In this document: positions 1-7,709 of the stretch, piece by piece
Layout: each line of letters opens with the position of its first letter
How positions within the stretch are numbered: the first letter of the stretch is position 1
DNA from: Syntrophaceae bacterium UBA2192
GTDB lineage: Bacteria > Desulfobacterota > Syntrophia > Syntrophales > UBA2192
Assembly (NCBI GenBank): GCA_002327315.1
Contig: DCVI01000154.1
Location: 1 to 29,450, forward strand
Direction: 5' to 3'
DNA: 29,450 nucleotides
Notes under the pieces: model-generated
What the model was told of the DNA's origin: nothing
What the model saw: only the letters and a program-made list of their open reading frames with translations
Databases searched by the model: none
Program-made: the position numbers and the translations under genes

Positions 1-48
1 CTCCCCTCAAGGGAGAGGGAAATTAAGGAATAGGTCTTCCTAGGGGGA

Positions 49-67
49 TGACCGGGGGCGCATCCCG
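49..67. repeat. 19-bp dispersed exact repeat, copy 1
   Basis: TGACCGGGGGCGCATCCCG occurs here and again, in the same orientation, at 14719-14737. Both copies are intergenic. A core of it (GGGGGCGCA) recurs at 71-79. Each 19-mer lies about 40-80 bp to the left of a word-repeat stretch (147-185 here, 14778-14880 at the other copy). The rest of the first 180 bases holds no gene that I can support. Positions 1-19 can form a small CTCCC/GGGAG hairpin cut by the window edge. Confidence 0.7.
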
Positions 68-146
68 TCAGGGGGCGCAACCATGTCCGGTTCCTTCCTT
101 ACCGGGCCGCCCCGCGAAGCGTATCAGGGAGGCAACGGGGGATTTG

Positions 147-185
147 TTTCCTTGTGCCTTGGTGTTTATGGCTTGTGGCTTTAAA
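147..185. repeat. degenerate word repeat (GCCTTGT / GGCTTGT)
   Basis: The stretch reads CCTTGTGCCTTGGTG then TATGGCTTGTGGCTTT: a word close to GGCTTATG repeated, with its other half resembling the reverse complement. It touches the stop codon of the PAS/LuxR regulator at 181. The same word family makes up the longer element at 2664-2762, at the other end of this two-gene operon. It is short, so it is supported mainly by that second element. Confidence 0.4.
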
Positions 186-2358
186 ACGAAGACAACAGAT
201 AGGACCTCAAATTTGCTTTTTTGTTCTTGATACCCAGCTTGATCCGGATGTTGTCGCGATGGAAATCCACGGCCCGGGCCGACACACCCAGAACCTCCGC
301 GATATCCTTGCTCGTCTTCCCTTCTCGGATCAGGCTTGCCACCTGAATCTCCTTGGGCGTGAGGTTCAGGTGCCGGGTGCCCAGGTTGCGCAGGAAGGAC
401 GACAAAATGTCCTGAAGATGGTCGTCGAGGATCTCCACGTAGGAGGCCTGCTCGTCGGAAAGCCGGCTCTTTCGAAGCTTCTCCACATAGGGCACGACGA
501 GCTTTTTCACGTTGGAGAGAATTTTTTCCTCCAGTTCGCTCTTGTCCTCCTCCCGGTGTTTGAGAAGGACACGCAGGGCCGTGTTCATCTCCTCGAGATT
601 GCGCGACTTGACTTCCAGATCTTCCTCGCGGCGCCGCAGGGCCTCCTCCATCCGCCTCCTCTCGGTGATGTCGCGGATCGATTCGATGGCCCCGATAACG
701 TTCCCCGCCGAATCCCGCAGCACGCTCGCCGTCCCGTGGAGGTAGACATCGCCCCCCTTGAGGGCCGGCATGTAGGCCTCCCCGATCAGCACGGTTTCCC
801 CGCGCTCCGTCGAGACGTACGTCCCCTCGTAACGCCTGTCGGGCTTCAGCGCGAGATCGATGAGGATGGGCCGGCGCTCCCCGTAGAAGGGGATGGCATG
901 CTCGTAGTTTCCCCTGCCGATCATCTCCGGCGCGGGAATTCCCGTCATCTCCTCGATGGCCCGGTTCCAGGCGATCACCTTCCCGTCCCCGTCGATGACG
1001 AAGGTGGCATCGGGCAGGAAATTGATCACGTCCGCGAGAAACCGCTCCGATTCCTTGATCCTTTCCTCGGCCTGTTTGCGCACCGTGATATCCATGAGGG
1101 AGGCCACGCTTTTCTTCGTCCCCGGAATGAGCGAGACCGTCATGGTGACACTGCGGGTCCGGCCGCCGCCGTCGCGAAACCGGACCTCGTAACTGCGGGG
1201 CACCGATTCCGGGGCGATCCGCCGCCGGACATGGTAGGCCTTCATCTGTTCCAGGTCGTCTTCGTGGATGAACTCGGTCCAGCGCCTCCTGCCCTCGATC
1301 TCGGCCTTGGAGAAACCCGATTCCTTCTCGAACTCGGCGTTCACCATGGAGATGGTCATGTCCTCCTCGACGATCATCGTGGCCGTGCCCGTCGTCTCGA
1401 AGATCGTCCTGTAGCGCGCCTCGGAGTCGGCGACGGCCTGCTGGGCCCGGAGGTGCTCCGTGATGTCGTCGACCATCTCGATGGCCGCCGTGACGCGGCC
1501 GTCCCTGTCCAGGACGGGGGACGAAACGACCCGGAAATTCCGGACGCCATCGCCCGAAGGGGTCTCGGTGACGGACTCGTGGACCTGCCCGTCCCGCAGG
1601 GTCATGGCCGTCGGGCACCAGGGGCAGATCTCATCCCGGGGCGGGTCGTTGAAGGCCCGGTGGCAGACAGGCCTTTGCGCTGCGTCGATATCGGGATACC
1701 AGGTGCGCATCTGGCGGTTCAGGGCGAGGATCTCCATGTCCGGGCTGATGAGGGAGATGCCGATCCCGACGTTGTCGATGACGCTTCGGTACCTCTCCTC
1801 CGAAACGGCCAGGGCCTCCTCGGCCCGTTTGCGCTCGGCGATTTCCTCCATGAGCTGCCGGTTCTTCATCTGCAGCTCCGCCGTGCGGACCTCCACCTCG
1901 TGCTCGAGGCGGTCCAGGGCATGCTTCAGGTCGCCCTCGGTCCTCTTCGTATCCGTGATGTCCCGGATCATGGCCTGCTTGGACAGGGTACCGTCGGGGT
2001 TGGTGATCGGCGTATTGACGATGGAGTACCAGCGCCTGTCCTTCGGGCTCTGGATCTCCCAGTGCACGGTCTCGCCGGCAAAGACACGCTCGTTGATGCA
2101 CCACGGGCAGACTTCGTCGCGTTCGTGGAGAACCCTGTAGCAGAGATCCCCCGTTCCGTCACGGCCCGTGCGCGCGATGAGCCGCTCATTCATATACTCG
2201 ATGCGGTAGTCCCGGGAGCAGATGTAGATGAAGCCGTCGAAGGAATCGATCATGGCGCGAAGCCGCGCCTCGAGCCCGGCCGGGCTCACACCCTCGCCTG
2301 GCCGCTCGCGAACGTCAACGGAACCTTTTTTTCCTTTTTTTGCTTCCGTTTTCGCCAC
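181..2358 (-). CDS. PAS multi-sensor regulator with C-terminal LuxR-type HTH
   Basis: Predicted cytoplasmic transcription regulator of 725 residues. Four PAS domains lie at about 30-138, 188-302, 310-428 and 437-567, each ending near a DIT motif. Helical linkers lie at about 140-190 and 565-625. The LuxR/GerE helix-turn-helix is at 663-722 (LTPKE at 666, then GKTSKDIAEVLGVS and VDFHRDNIRIKLG). There is no receiver domain, no kinase domain and no membrane segment, so the PAS domains probably control DNA binding directly or through a partner. PAS1 has C73 and a CPWC at 84-87; PAS2 has C232 and a CPWC at 245-248, a spacing that suggests a redox or metal-sensing site. The start is GTG at 2358, with GAGGG seven bases upstream that overlaps the stop of the preceding small gene. 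Domain calls are firm; the signal sensed and the targets are unknown. Confidence 0.9.
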   Translation of the reverse strand: MAKTEAKKGKKGSVDVRERPGEGVSPAGLEARLRAMIDSFDGFIYICSRDYRIEYMNERLIARTGRDGTGDLCYRVLHERDEVCPWCINERVFAGETVHWEIQSPKDRRWYSIVNTPITNPDGTLSKQAMIRDITDTKRTEGDLKHALDRLEHEVEVRTAELQMKNRQLMEEIAERKRAEEALAVSEERYRSVIDNVGIGISLISPDMEILALNRQMRTWYPDIDAAQRPVCHRAFNDPPRDEICPWCPTAMTLRDGQVHESVTETPSGDGVRNFRVVSSPVLDRDGRVTAAIEMVDDITEHLRAQQAVADSEARYRTIFETTGTATMIVEEDMTISMVNAEFEKESGFSKAEIEGRRRWTEFIHEDDLEQMKAYHVRRRIAPESVPRSYEVRFRDGGGRTRSVTMTVSLIPGTKKSVASLMDITVRKQAEERIKESERFLADVINFLPDATFVIDGDGKVIAWNRAIEEMTGIPAPEMIGRGNYEHAIPFYGERRPILIDLALKPDRRYEGTYVSTERGETVLIGEAYMPALKGGDVYLHGTASVLRDSAGNVIGAIESIRDITERRRMEEALRRREEDLEVKSRNLEEMNTALRVLLKHREEDKSELEEKILSNVKKLVVPYVEKLRKSRLSDEQASYVEILDDHLQDILSSFLRNLGTRHLNLTPKEIQVASLIREGKTSKDIAEVLGVSARAVDFHRDNIRIKLGIKNKKANLRSYLLSSF

Positions 2359-2368
2359 GATTCACCCT

Positions 2369-2647
2369 CTAGTTCAGGAGGTCCTGAGTGCCCGCCTTGC
2401 CTTCTTTTGCGCTTTCCTGACCCGCGCCTGCGGCACGGTACTGAGTCAATTCCCAGCTATCCTCGCTGCGGTTGTAGCGCAGGACATAGACCCCCCCGTC
2501 ATCGGCGATTACTTTGAAGTAGTCGTGGTCCTCGCCGAACCAGCGGTCGAGAACCTCCACGACATCGCGTTTTTTCGCGCCGATGTGAAACCGCAGGGGC
2601 CTCTCCCCCGCCCGGTACCCGTCATAGGTTTCCACACGGATCTTCAT
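2369..2647 (-). CDS. small conserved-looking protein upstream of the PAS/LuxR regulator
   Basis: A 92-residue soluble protein of no family I recognise. It begins MKIRVETYDGYRAGERPLRF, followed by a charged, beta-rich segment (YFKVIADDGGVYVLRY) and a disordered, Glu/Lys-rich tail. The ATG at 2647 has AGGA nine bases upstream. Its stop is only ten bases from the GTG of the PAS/LuxR gene, and the downstream ribosome site overlaps that stop, so the two are very likely co-transcribed and translationally coupled. The N-terminal half resembles small single-domain proteins that bind a partner rather than an enzyme; this is inference. No signal peptide or membrane segment is visible. Confidence 0.75.
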   Translation of the reverse strand: MKIRVETYDGYRAGERPLRFHIGAKKRDVVEVLDRWFGEDHDYFKVIADDGGVYVLRYNRSEDSWELTQYRAAGAGQESAKEGKAGTQDLLN

Positions 2648-2663
2648 CGCAGTACGTCCTGTA

Positions 2664-2762
2664 CATGGCTTACGGCATATGGCTCAGGGCTTATGGCAAT
2701 AGGGAATAACTTCTCATTTTCGAAATCACCTTATGCCTTATGCCCTGCGCCTTAAGCCTATC
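2664..2762. repeat. degenerate word repeat forming an imperfect hairpin (GGCTTATG word)
   Basis: The left arm at 2664-2700 repeats ATGGCTTACGGC, ATGGCTCAGGGC, TTATGGC. The right arm at 2728-2762 repeats the reverse complement (CCTTATGCCTTATGCCC, GCGCCTTAAGCC). About 28 bases separate the arms. It fills the gap just upstream of the 2647 start, between that gene and the terminator at 2828. It has no U-tract, so it is not a normal terminator. Any transcript crossing it could fold into a long imperfect stem. Confidence 0.75.
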
Positions 2763-2827
2763 TTTTAGTGATCGTAACAGCCTGCGGCAAAAAGTCAAGC
2801 CACCCTCATGCCGGGAGCGGTGAAACG

Positions 2828-2863
2828 AAAAAGCCGCCCCTCGTTTCGAGCGGGCGGCTTTTT
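2828..2863 (-). terminator. rho-independent terminator after threonine aldolase (bidirectional)
   Basis: AAAAAGCCGCCC at 2828-2839 pairs with GGGCGGCTTTTT at 2852-2863. A second inner stem CTCG-TTT-CGAG lies in the loop. It is 44 bases past the stop of the threonine aldolase. The A-run and T-run on opposite sides make it symmetrical, so it could also stop transcription coming from the left. Confidence 0.9.
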
Positions 2864-2906
2864 CAGGCAGAGCTGCTATATGACACCTTCGTGTCTGCGA
2901 TCTGGA

Positions 2907-3947
2907 TCACCTTTGCTCCCGGAGCACGTTGCCGATGGTATCCAGGATGAACGAGATATCCCTGGACGGGATATCGTTGTGGGTCACCATCCGGAGCGTG
3001 TGCTCCGAACAGACCTTCACCTTGATCCCGTATCCGTTCAGCCGATCCGCAAAGGGGGCTGCCTTCCAGCCCGCGGGGCTGACATCCAGATTGACGATAT
3101 TGGTGAGGACTCCCCCCCGGTCGACGCGAATCCCCAGCGCTTCGAGGCCCAATCGCATCTTCTCGGCATTCTCGTGATCCTCGGGCAGTCGCTCGACCAT
3201 CTTCGTCAGGGCAAGGATGCCGGGGGCGGCGATCACCCCCGCCTGCCTCATGCCGCCGCCGATTCTCTGCCGCATGCGCCTTGCCTCGTCGATAAAATCT
3301 TTCGAGCCCACCAGCATGGAGCCCAGGGGAGCCGCCAGACCCTTGCAGAGACAGACATCCACGGAGTCACAAAAGCTTACCAGATCGGCCACGGTCGTGT
3401 TTGTAGCCAGGGCCGCATTGAAAATCCTCGCTCCGTCCATGAAGATGGGGAGATCGTGTTTTTGCGCGATGGCGATGGTTTCCGCATACCGGTTTTTTGC
3501 AACGGCAAGACCCCTGTTCAGGTGAAAGGTATTCTCCAGGCAGATCAGTTGCGTCCTGGCCCTCTGGACACCGGGGGGCATGATCGCCTCGCTGAGCTCC
3601 CCCGGTTCATAGGTTCCCGAATCGCTTTTCAGGGGCCGCGGCTGGGCGCCCGACAGCGCGGAGATTCCCCCGGTTTCCAGATTATAAAGATGGGAGTCGG
3701 AGAAGACGACGATTTCATCGCCGGGTTTCGTATAGATCATCACCGCAATCTCGTTGCTCATCGTTCCCGAGATTGTCAGGAGGGCCGCCTCTTTTCCGAA
3801 AATCTCCGCCGCGAGTTCTTCGAGCCGTATGACCGTGGGGTCGTCCCTCAGGATGTCGTCTCCGACGATTGCGTTTTTCATCGCCTCCCGCATTTCAGCG
3901 GTGGGCCTTGTTACCGTATCGCTTCTCAGGTCAAGGATTTTTTCCAT
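2907..3947 (-). CDS. ltaE: low-specificity L-threonine aldolase (PLP-dependent)
   Basis: Cleaves L-threonine or L-allo-threonine to glycine and acetaldehyde, a fold-type I PLP enzyme of the cytosol. The 346-residue protein matches the family throughout: N-terminal LDLRSDTVTRPT, GTMSNEIA around 61-68, the PLP-contacting FMDGARIFNA around 169-178, and the Schiff-base lysine K202 in CLCKGLAAPLGS. The start is set at ATG 3947 because GGAGGAG lies seven bases upstream and the protein then begins like known homologues. An in-frame extension to 4037 would add 30 residues with no family resemblance. It is a single gene with a terminator on each side. Acetaldehyde could feed the neighbouring alcohol dehydrogenase, but that is only suggested by distance. 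Confidence 0.93.
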   Translation of the reverse strand: MEKILDLRSDTVTRPTAEMREAMKNAIVGDDILRDDPTVIRLEELAAEIFGKEAALLTISGTMSNEIAVMIYTKPGDEIVVFSDSHLYNLETGGISALSGAQPRPLKSDSGTYEPGELSEAIMPPGVQRARTQLICLENTFHLNRGLAVAKNRYAETIAIAQKHDLPIFMDGARIFNAALATNTTVADLVSFCDSVDVCLCKGLAAPLGSMLVGSKDFIDEARRMRQRIGGGMRQAGVIAAPGILALTKMVERLPEDHENAEKMRLGLEALGIRVDRGGVLTNIVNLDVSPAGWKAAPFADRLNGYGIKVKVCSEHTLRMVTHNDIPSRDISFILDTIGNVLREQR

Positions 3948-4093
3948 GACGCTCCTCCAATGATTTAAGCCGGTTGGCTTCTCCTGCCGCAGCCGGTTTC
4001 GCAGTTTTTCTCGATATGGACCCGCGTCTTGTATCACATCCGGAGTGAAATTTCCGCACTTTGATACATCTTCACGCAGCCCTGCTTATGCAT

Positions 4094-4121
4094 AAAAAAA
4101 GGCCTCTCTTGCAGAGAGGCC
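4094..4121 (-). terminator. rho-independent terminator of the sigma/DUF3106 operon
   Basis: On the minus strand GGCCTCTC, a five-base loop and GAGAGGCC are followed by seven T residues (seen as the A-run 4094-4100 on the plus strand). It lies 144 bases past the end of the DUF3106 gene. The stretch between (4122-4264) shows no convincing gene: an open frame continues there but is only the alternate frame of the DUF3106 gene running on. Confidence 0.88.
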
Positions 4122-4264
4122 CGGAGGGAAATGGAGAGGGAGAGAGGTTGGGGTCTATTTCGCGCTCACCGTCTGGCGATCGTGTTTCTGTCGATAGATG
4201 TTGTTGCTTGAGCGGTCCTGCATGTCATTGAGTTTCTGCCGCTCCTGCCCACAACCGGCATCAA

Positions 4265-4765
4265 TTATTTTTTTCTCCCCTTGAAGTAGTTCCGATTCTC
4301 GTCGGGCGTCATGGTGCGGAAGCGCTGCCGCGCATCCTGGCGCTGCTCCGGCGTCATCTGCTGGTACTTCTCGCGGATCGAGCGCCGTTCCTCCTGGGGC
4401 AGTTCCTTGTACCACTTCGATCGCTCGCGGATCTGCTGCTGCTCATTGGGAGGGAGTTTCTTGAATTCATCATAACGCTTGCGGATCGTCTCTTTGCGCT
4501 CGGGGGGCAGCTCGCGCCACTTCTGGTATCGTTGATTTGCCTGATCCCGCTCGGCCGGTGTCATGCGCTGCCAGCGATCGGCCCCGTTGCGAAGCCGCTC
4601 CTGGCGATCGGGGGTCATACTGTTCCATCGCTCCTTGAAAGGCTGCAGGGTCTTCTGCTCCTCCGGCTTGAGCCGGTCCCATGACGTGCCGCCGGTCTGA
4701 CCCCAGGCATGCCCCGCGAGAAACAGGATCAACACCGCCACGAGGGTTGCGATCCGTCTATTCAT
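4265..4765 (-). CDS. DUF3106 family periplasmic protein with helical repeats
   Basis: Secreted protein of about 166 residues. A signal peptide (MNRRIATLVAVLILFLAG) ends near AWG. The mature part is a run of about six copies of a roughly 20-residue repeat with the pattern W/Y-x-x-L/M-T/P-P-x-x-R-x-x-I/L-R (for example WRELPPERKETIRKRYDEF and WYKELPQEERRSIREKYQQM). This repeat is characteristic of DUF3106 proteins, whose function is not established; a zinc-resistance-protein-like periplasmic helical fold is a reasonable guess. The ATG at 4765 is chosen because AAGGA lies eight bases upstream; ATG 4774 is the alternative. It is last in an operon behind the sigma factor and its membrane partner, and is followed by a strong terminator. 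Confidence 0.85.
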   Translation of the reverse strand: MNRRIATLVAVLILFLAGHAWGQTGGTSWDRLKPEEQKTLQPFKERWNSMTPDRQERLRNGADRWQRMTPAERDQANQRYQKWRELPPERKETIRKRYDEFKKLPPNEQQQIRERSKWYKELPQEERRSIREKYQQMTPEQRQDARQRFRTMTPDENRNYFKGRKK

Positions 4766-4804
4766 TTCCGGCATCCTTTTCGCCGGATTTCTCCTTTGAT
4801 CAGG

Positions 4805-5191
4805 CTAGCTGCTGCTGCCGCCGTTGCCGGTGCCCGCAAGCCACTCATAGAAATCCAGGTCCTCGTAAAGGTCTATATTGTCTGCGCTGTCCACATTGAG
4901 CACGATCTCGATATCGTCGGCATTCTTCACGGGCAGATCCTGCTTCGGCGTGTCGAACCAGATCATAAAGACCAGGATCGCCGCTGCTGCCGTTACAACA
5001 CCCCCGATCCGCGCCCAGTTCGGAATCCGGAAGAATCCCCGACCGCGCGCGTCTGCAGCCTCGACGGCCCTCACGCGGAAGTCGCGAAGCCGCGAAAGCG
5101 TATTGGCCTCGATGCGGTCCTCGGTGGCCATAAGGCTCTGCCTGGCCTTCTCGAGGAATCGAGCCTCTTTTTCGCCGAGCTTCTCGTTCAT
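4805..5191 (-). CDS. single-pass membrane protein, probable anti-sigma partner (DUF3619-like position)
   Basis: A 128-residue protein with an acidic/basic helical N-terminal domain (about 1-60), one membrane segment around 62-81 (GGVVTAAAAILVFMIWF) and a strongly acidic C-terminal tail (DDIEIVLNVDSADNIDLYEDLDFYEWL). Its ATG overlaps the sigma-factor stop as ATGA, so translation is coupled. Known operons of Beta- and Gammaproteobacteria carry an ECF sigma, a small membrane protein (DUF3619) and DUF3106 in this order. The position, topology and size here match that arrangement. An anti-sigma role is inferred from context; there is no zinc-binding HxxxCxxC motif. Confidence 0.75.
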   Translation of the reverse strand: MNEKLGEKEARFLEKARQSLMATEDRIEANTLSRLRDFRVRAVEAADARGRGFFRIPNWARIGGVVTAAAAILVFMIWFDTPKQDLPVKNADDIEIVLNVDSADNIDLYEDLDFYEWLAGTGNGGSSS

Positions 5192-5733
5192 GTCTGAAAT
5201 TCCTCCAGTTTGATCTGCAGGGCATGCACCGCCCGGGAGTAATGCGTCTTGACGCTGCCTTCCGAGCAGCCCATGGCGTGAGCCGTCTGGGCCGTGTCGA
5301 ACCCTTCCCAGGCCCGAAGGACGAAGGCCTGCTGCTGTCTCAGCGGGAGCTTTCTCAGGGCCGCCTGCAGGGCCCCGGTGAACTCCTGCCTCATGACGCC
5401 CTCGGCCGGGTCCGGCGAGGTCGAATCCGCCACCCGGGCCATCGGGTCTTCCTCGTCGTTTTCATCGTCCCGGGGTTTGCCGAACCAGTCGTGGAACCGT
5501 CGCCGGACGGCCGTCCGGCGATACCAGTCGGTGATCCGGCTGTGCAGGATCTTGTAGAAGAGGACGTTCCACTCCCCTTCGGGCCGATTGGCGTAAAGCC
5601 GGGCAAAGTGGAGCATCGTGTCCTGCACGATGTCGAGGGCATCGTCAGGACTCCCCGAGGCCATCCGGGCCATCCCGAAGGCCCGCCTTTCCACCTGGGC
5701 CAGGAACCGGTTCAGTGCCGCACTGTGGTCCAG
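5188..5733 (-). CDS. ECF-type RNA polymerase sigma factor
   Basis: About 181 residues with both ECF domains: sigma-2 (ERRAFGMARMASGSPDDALDIVQDTMLHFARLY, then WNVLFYKILHSRITDWYRR) and sigma-4 (LRKLPLRQQQAFVLRAWEGF, then ETAHAMGC-like AHAMGCSEGSVKTHYSRAVHAL). An acidic linker of about 35 residues separates them. The GTG at 5694 would remove the first helix of region 2. Homologues begin roughly ten residues before the VERRAF segment. The frame is open up to a TAG at about 5791 with no ATG, and CTG at 5733 lies nine bases after GAGGAG, so I place the start there. The gene leads the operon with the membrane protein and DUF3106. Confidence 0.85.
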   Translation of the reverse strand: MDHSAALNRFLAQVERRAFGMARMASGSPDDALDIVQDTMLHFARLYANRPEGEWNVLFYKILHSRITDWYRRTAVRRRFHDWFGKPRDDENDEEDPMARVADSTSPDPAEGVMRQEFTGALQAALRKLPLRQQQAFVLRAWEGFDTAQTAHAMGCSEGSVKTHYSRAVHALQIKLEEFQT

Positions 5734-5792
5734 TCTCTTGTTCTCCTCACCCCTCGGCGACAGGCAGCCGCATGGGAGCGTCTAGTGGGTTA

Positions 5793-5804
5793 AACGTACA
5801 CGTT
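5793..5804. promoter_or_regulatory. inverted repeat upstream of the ECF sigma gene
   Basis: AACGT-AC-ACGTT lies about 60 bases upstream of the proposed sigma start, in the gap between it and the 3' end of the alcohol dehydrogenase. It could be an operator or part of an autoregulated promoter. I cannot identify a convincing -35/-10 pair on the minus strand. Confidence 0.3.
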
Positions 5805-5827
5805 ATCGTTTGGTTGACACAAATTCT

Positions 5828-6865
5828 TTACATTCTCAGGACCTTGGCGCCCCGGATCTTCCTCTGCTTGAGTTCGGCAAGGGCGAGGTTCGCCTCGGCA
5901 AGCGGGTACTCCTGCACCTCCGGCAGGAGGGGAATCGCGGCGGAAAGATCGAGGAATTCGCGGACATCGTCTCTCGTCACGTTGGCGACACTCTTGATCT
6001 CCTTCTCGTGCCAGAGATGGGCCGCATAGTCCAGCTGCAAAAGCCGGTCCCGATCCATGTCTTCCTTTCGGATTGCGTTGATCACGAGCCGGCCCCCGCT
6101 TTTGAGGTTTTTCAGTGCTTCCACGACGGGTCCCCAGGCGGGGGTGGTGTCAATGATGGCATCGCAGGGCCCCGGCGGCTCATCGGCCGTCTCCCCTGCC
6201 CAGGCGGCGCCCAGCTCCCGGGCAAAGACCCTCTCGGCCTCGCTCCGGGCAAAAACGAAGACCTTCGACCGGGGGTACTTGTGTCGCACGGCCTTGAGCA
6301 CGAGGTGGCCCGACGCCCCGAAGCCGGTGAGCCCCAGGGTCTGCCCGTCACGAAGGCCCGTGAGCCGGAGAGACCGCCAGCCGACGGACCCGGCGCAGAG
6401 AAGCGGTGCGGCCTGGGAGTCGGAAAAAACATCCGGGATGGGGTGGGCAAAGGCCTCGGGGACGGCCATGTACTCGGCGTACCCGCCGTCTGCGTCACGC
6501 CCCGTGGCCCTGAAACCGGTGCAGAGGTTTTCGTGGCCGCCGAGACAGTGGCCACAGGCCCCGCAGGCTGAAAAGATCCAGGCCACCCCCACACGCGCCC
6601 CGGCAGGGAAGCGCTTCGCCCCGGGGCCATTTTCCACGACCCGGCCGACAACCTGGTGGCCCGGGATGACCGGAAGCCGGGGCGGGGGGGTTCGCCCCTC
6701 GATCTCGTCGAGCTCCGTGTGGCACACCCCGCAGGCCGCAACCCGGATCAGGGTCTCCCCCTCCCCTGGCCTGGGCACCGGGAGCTCCACGGGGCTCAGT
6801 GGCACCCTCTCATCGGCAAGGCTCGCGATCCGGTCGATGATCATCGCTTTCATCATAAAACCCAT
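5828..6865 (-). CDS. zinc-dependent alcohol dehydrogenase (MDR superfamily)
   Basis: NAD(P)-dependent oxidation or reduction of an alcohol/aldehyde pair in the cytosol. The 345-residue protein has the GroES-like catalytic domain and Rossmann domain of the family. Catalytic zinc ligands are C45 (CGVCHTELD), H70 (PGHQVVG) and C157. The structural zinc is bound by the four cysteines C101, C104, C107 and C115. The nucleotide-binding loop is GFGASGH around 181-187. ATG 6865 is preceded eight bases upstream by AGGAAGGA; ATGs at 6856 and 6853 are weaker, and the frame open to 6934 has no family resemblance. It resembles the AdhA-type enzymes that act on primary alcohols. It appears monocistronic; the substrate is unknown. 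Confidence 0.92.
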   Translation of the reverse strand: MGFMMKAMIIDRIASLADERVPLSPVELPVPRPGEGETLIRVAACGVCHTELDEIEGRTPPPRLPVIPGHQVVGRVVENGPGAKRFPAGARVGVAWIFSACGACGHCLGGHENLCTGFRATGRDADGGYAEYMAVPEAFAHPIPDVFSDSQAAPLLCAGSVGWRSLRLTGLRDGQTLGLTGFGASGHLVLKAVRHKYPRSKVFVFARSEAERVFARELGAAWAGETADEPPGPCDAIIDTTPAWGPVVEALKNLKSGGRLVINAIRKEDMDRDRLLQLDYAAHLWHEKEIKSVANVTRDDVREFLDLSAAIPLLPEVQEYPLAEANLALAELKQRKIRGAKVLRM

Positions 6866-7023
6866 CGGCGGTATCCTTCCTGTTTGCCGGCCGCTCCGGA
6901 GACGGATTATAGCCCTGCCGGGGCGGCATTTCACGCAAAAAAGCGCAGCAAGTGTCCGGCACGCATTTTGCTAGTGCTCTGGATATAGCTTCTAATCTTG
7001 ACCATAGTCTAAGGAGAGTCGCA

Positions 7024-7275
7024 ATGCAGAGGGGCCATCTCACGAAGGACGACGTAGAGAGATTCGAAGGTCAACTGGGAAAGCTCATCGTGGTGAAGAA
7101 GGCCCTTGAGCTTGCCCTCATCAACCCGGCGATCCAAGACGATCAGAAACGGGCATACAGCCTGGCGCTCATGCAGTGCGAGCGCACCCAGAGGGAATTC
7201 CGGCGCGCCTTCATCGCGATGAAGGTCGGCCTGGCCCGCTGGGCCTCGAAGAATCGGATCGTACAGGCGGCCTGA
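7024..7275 (+). CDS. small helical protein of unknown function
   Basis: An 83-residue, probably all-helical cytoplasmic protein that I do not recognise. It begins MQRGHLTKDDVERFEGQLGK and is rich in Arg, Lys and Glu with regularly spaced leucines. ATG 7024 has AAGGAG seven bases upstream, which marks it as a real start; an in-frame ATG at 6952 lacks a ribosome site. The gene is divergent from the alcohol dehydrogenase, and the 158 bases between them are A/T-richer than the genes. A hairpin terminator follows at 7397. Confidence 0.7.
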   Translation: MQRGHLTKDDVERFEGQLGKLIVVKKALELALINPAIQDDQKRAYSLALMQCERTQREFRRAFIAMKVGLARWASKNRIVQAA

Positions 7276-7352
7276 GACAGCATCGAAAAAGCTGCGACCC
7301 ATCAGATCAAGCGGTCATGCCCTGACAAGGGACACCGCCAAGCCGTCATCGC

Positions 7353-7370
7353 TTCCCGCTTGCGCGGGGA
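7353..7370. repeat. short intergenic hairpin (TTCCCGC-TTGC-GCGGGGA)
   Basis: A near-perfect inverted repeat preceded by CGTCATCGC. It resembles the common proteobacterial intergenic element with a GTCATTCCCGC core, but I cannot confirm a family relationship from one copy. Confidence 0.4.
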
Positions 7371-7396
7371 GGATAAAATGCAAGCAAGCATCCAAT

Positions 7397-7421
7397 AAGG
7401 CAGAGCGCCGCGCACTGCCTT
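7397..7421 (+). terminator. probable rho-independent terminator
   Basis: AAGGCAG and CTGCCTT are separated by 11 bases that themselves contain GCG/CGC pairing, and are followed by TTTCTTTCC. It lies about 120 bases beyond the 83-residue gene and just before the tatA promoter. Confidence 0.6.
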
Positions 7422-7466
7422 TTCTTTCCTCATGGAGGCGGCATTGCCCGCCTGCCGGAGACGGGG

Positions 7467-7494
7467 TTGCAATCTGCCCGATTTGTGGTATCTT
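7467..7494 (+). promoter_or_regulatory. sigma-70-like promoter for tatA
   Basis: TTGCAA at 7467-7472, a 16-base spacer and TATCTT at 7489-7494. It lies 33 bases before the tatA start, with GGAGG in between at 7512-7516. Confidence 0.5.
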
Positions 7495-7526
7495 GTCCCC
7501 TCGTAATTTTTGGAGGTGCGTGTTTC

Positions 7527-7709
7527 ATGCCCAACATCGGATTGCCCGAACTGCTCATCATCGTCGTCATCGCGCTGGTCTTCTTTGGCCCCGGCAAGCT
7601 CCCCGAGTTGGGTAGCGCCATGGGAAAGGCCATCCGCGGCTTCAAGAAATCCATGTCCGACCCCGACAACAAGACGGCAAAGGACCCGGAGAAAACAGGG
7701 AAGCCATGA
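7527..7709 (+). CDS. tatA: twin-arginine translocase subunit TatA/TatE
   Basis: A 60-residue membrane subunit of the Tat pathway, which exports folded proteins. It has the standard layout: a short periplasmic N-terminus, one membrane helix (about 5-21, LPELLIIVVIALVFFG), the FGPGKLPELGSAMGKAIRGFKKSM hinge and amphipathic helix, and a charged tail. ATG 7527 has GGAGG ten bases upstream; 20 in-frame residues further upstream are not family-like. The stop overlaps the start of the next gene (ATGA). No tatB or tatC is in the window, so the rest of the system must lie elsewhere. Confidence 0.95.
   Translation: MPNIGLPELLIIVVIALVFFGPGKLPELGSAMGKAIRGFKKSMSDPDNKTAKDPEKTGKP

Noticed and set aside
154..2517. 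787-residue frame on the plus strand
   Set aside because: It is antisense to the PAS/LuxR gene and the small gene before it, whose domains are unmistakable; high-GC codon bias keeps the opposite strand open.
4155..4415. 86-residue minus-strand frame past the DUF3106 gene
   Set aside because: Most of it is the DUF3106 gene read in another phase; the remainder has no start with a ribosome site.
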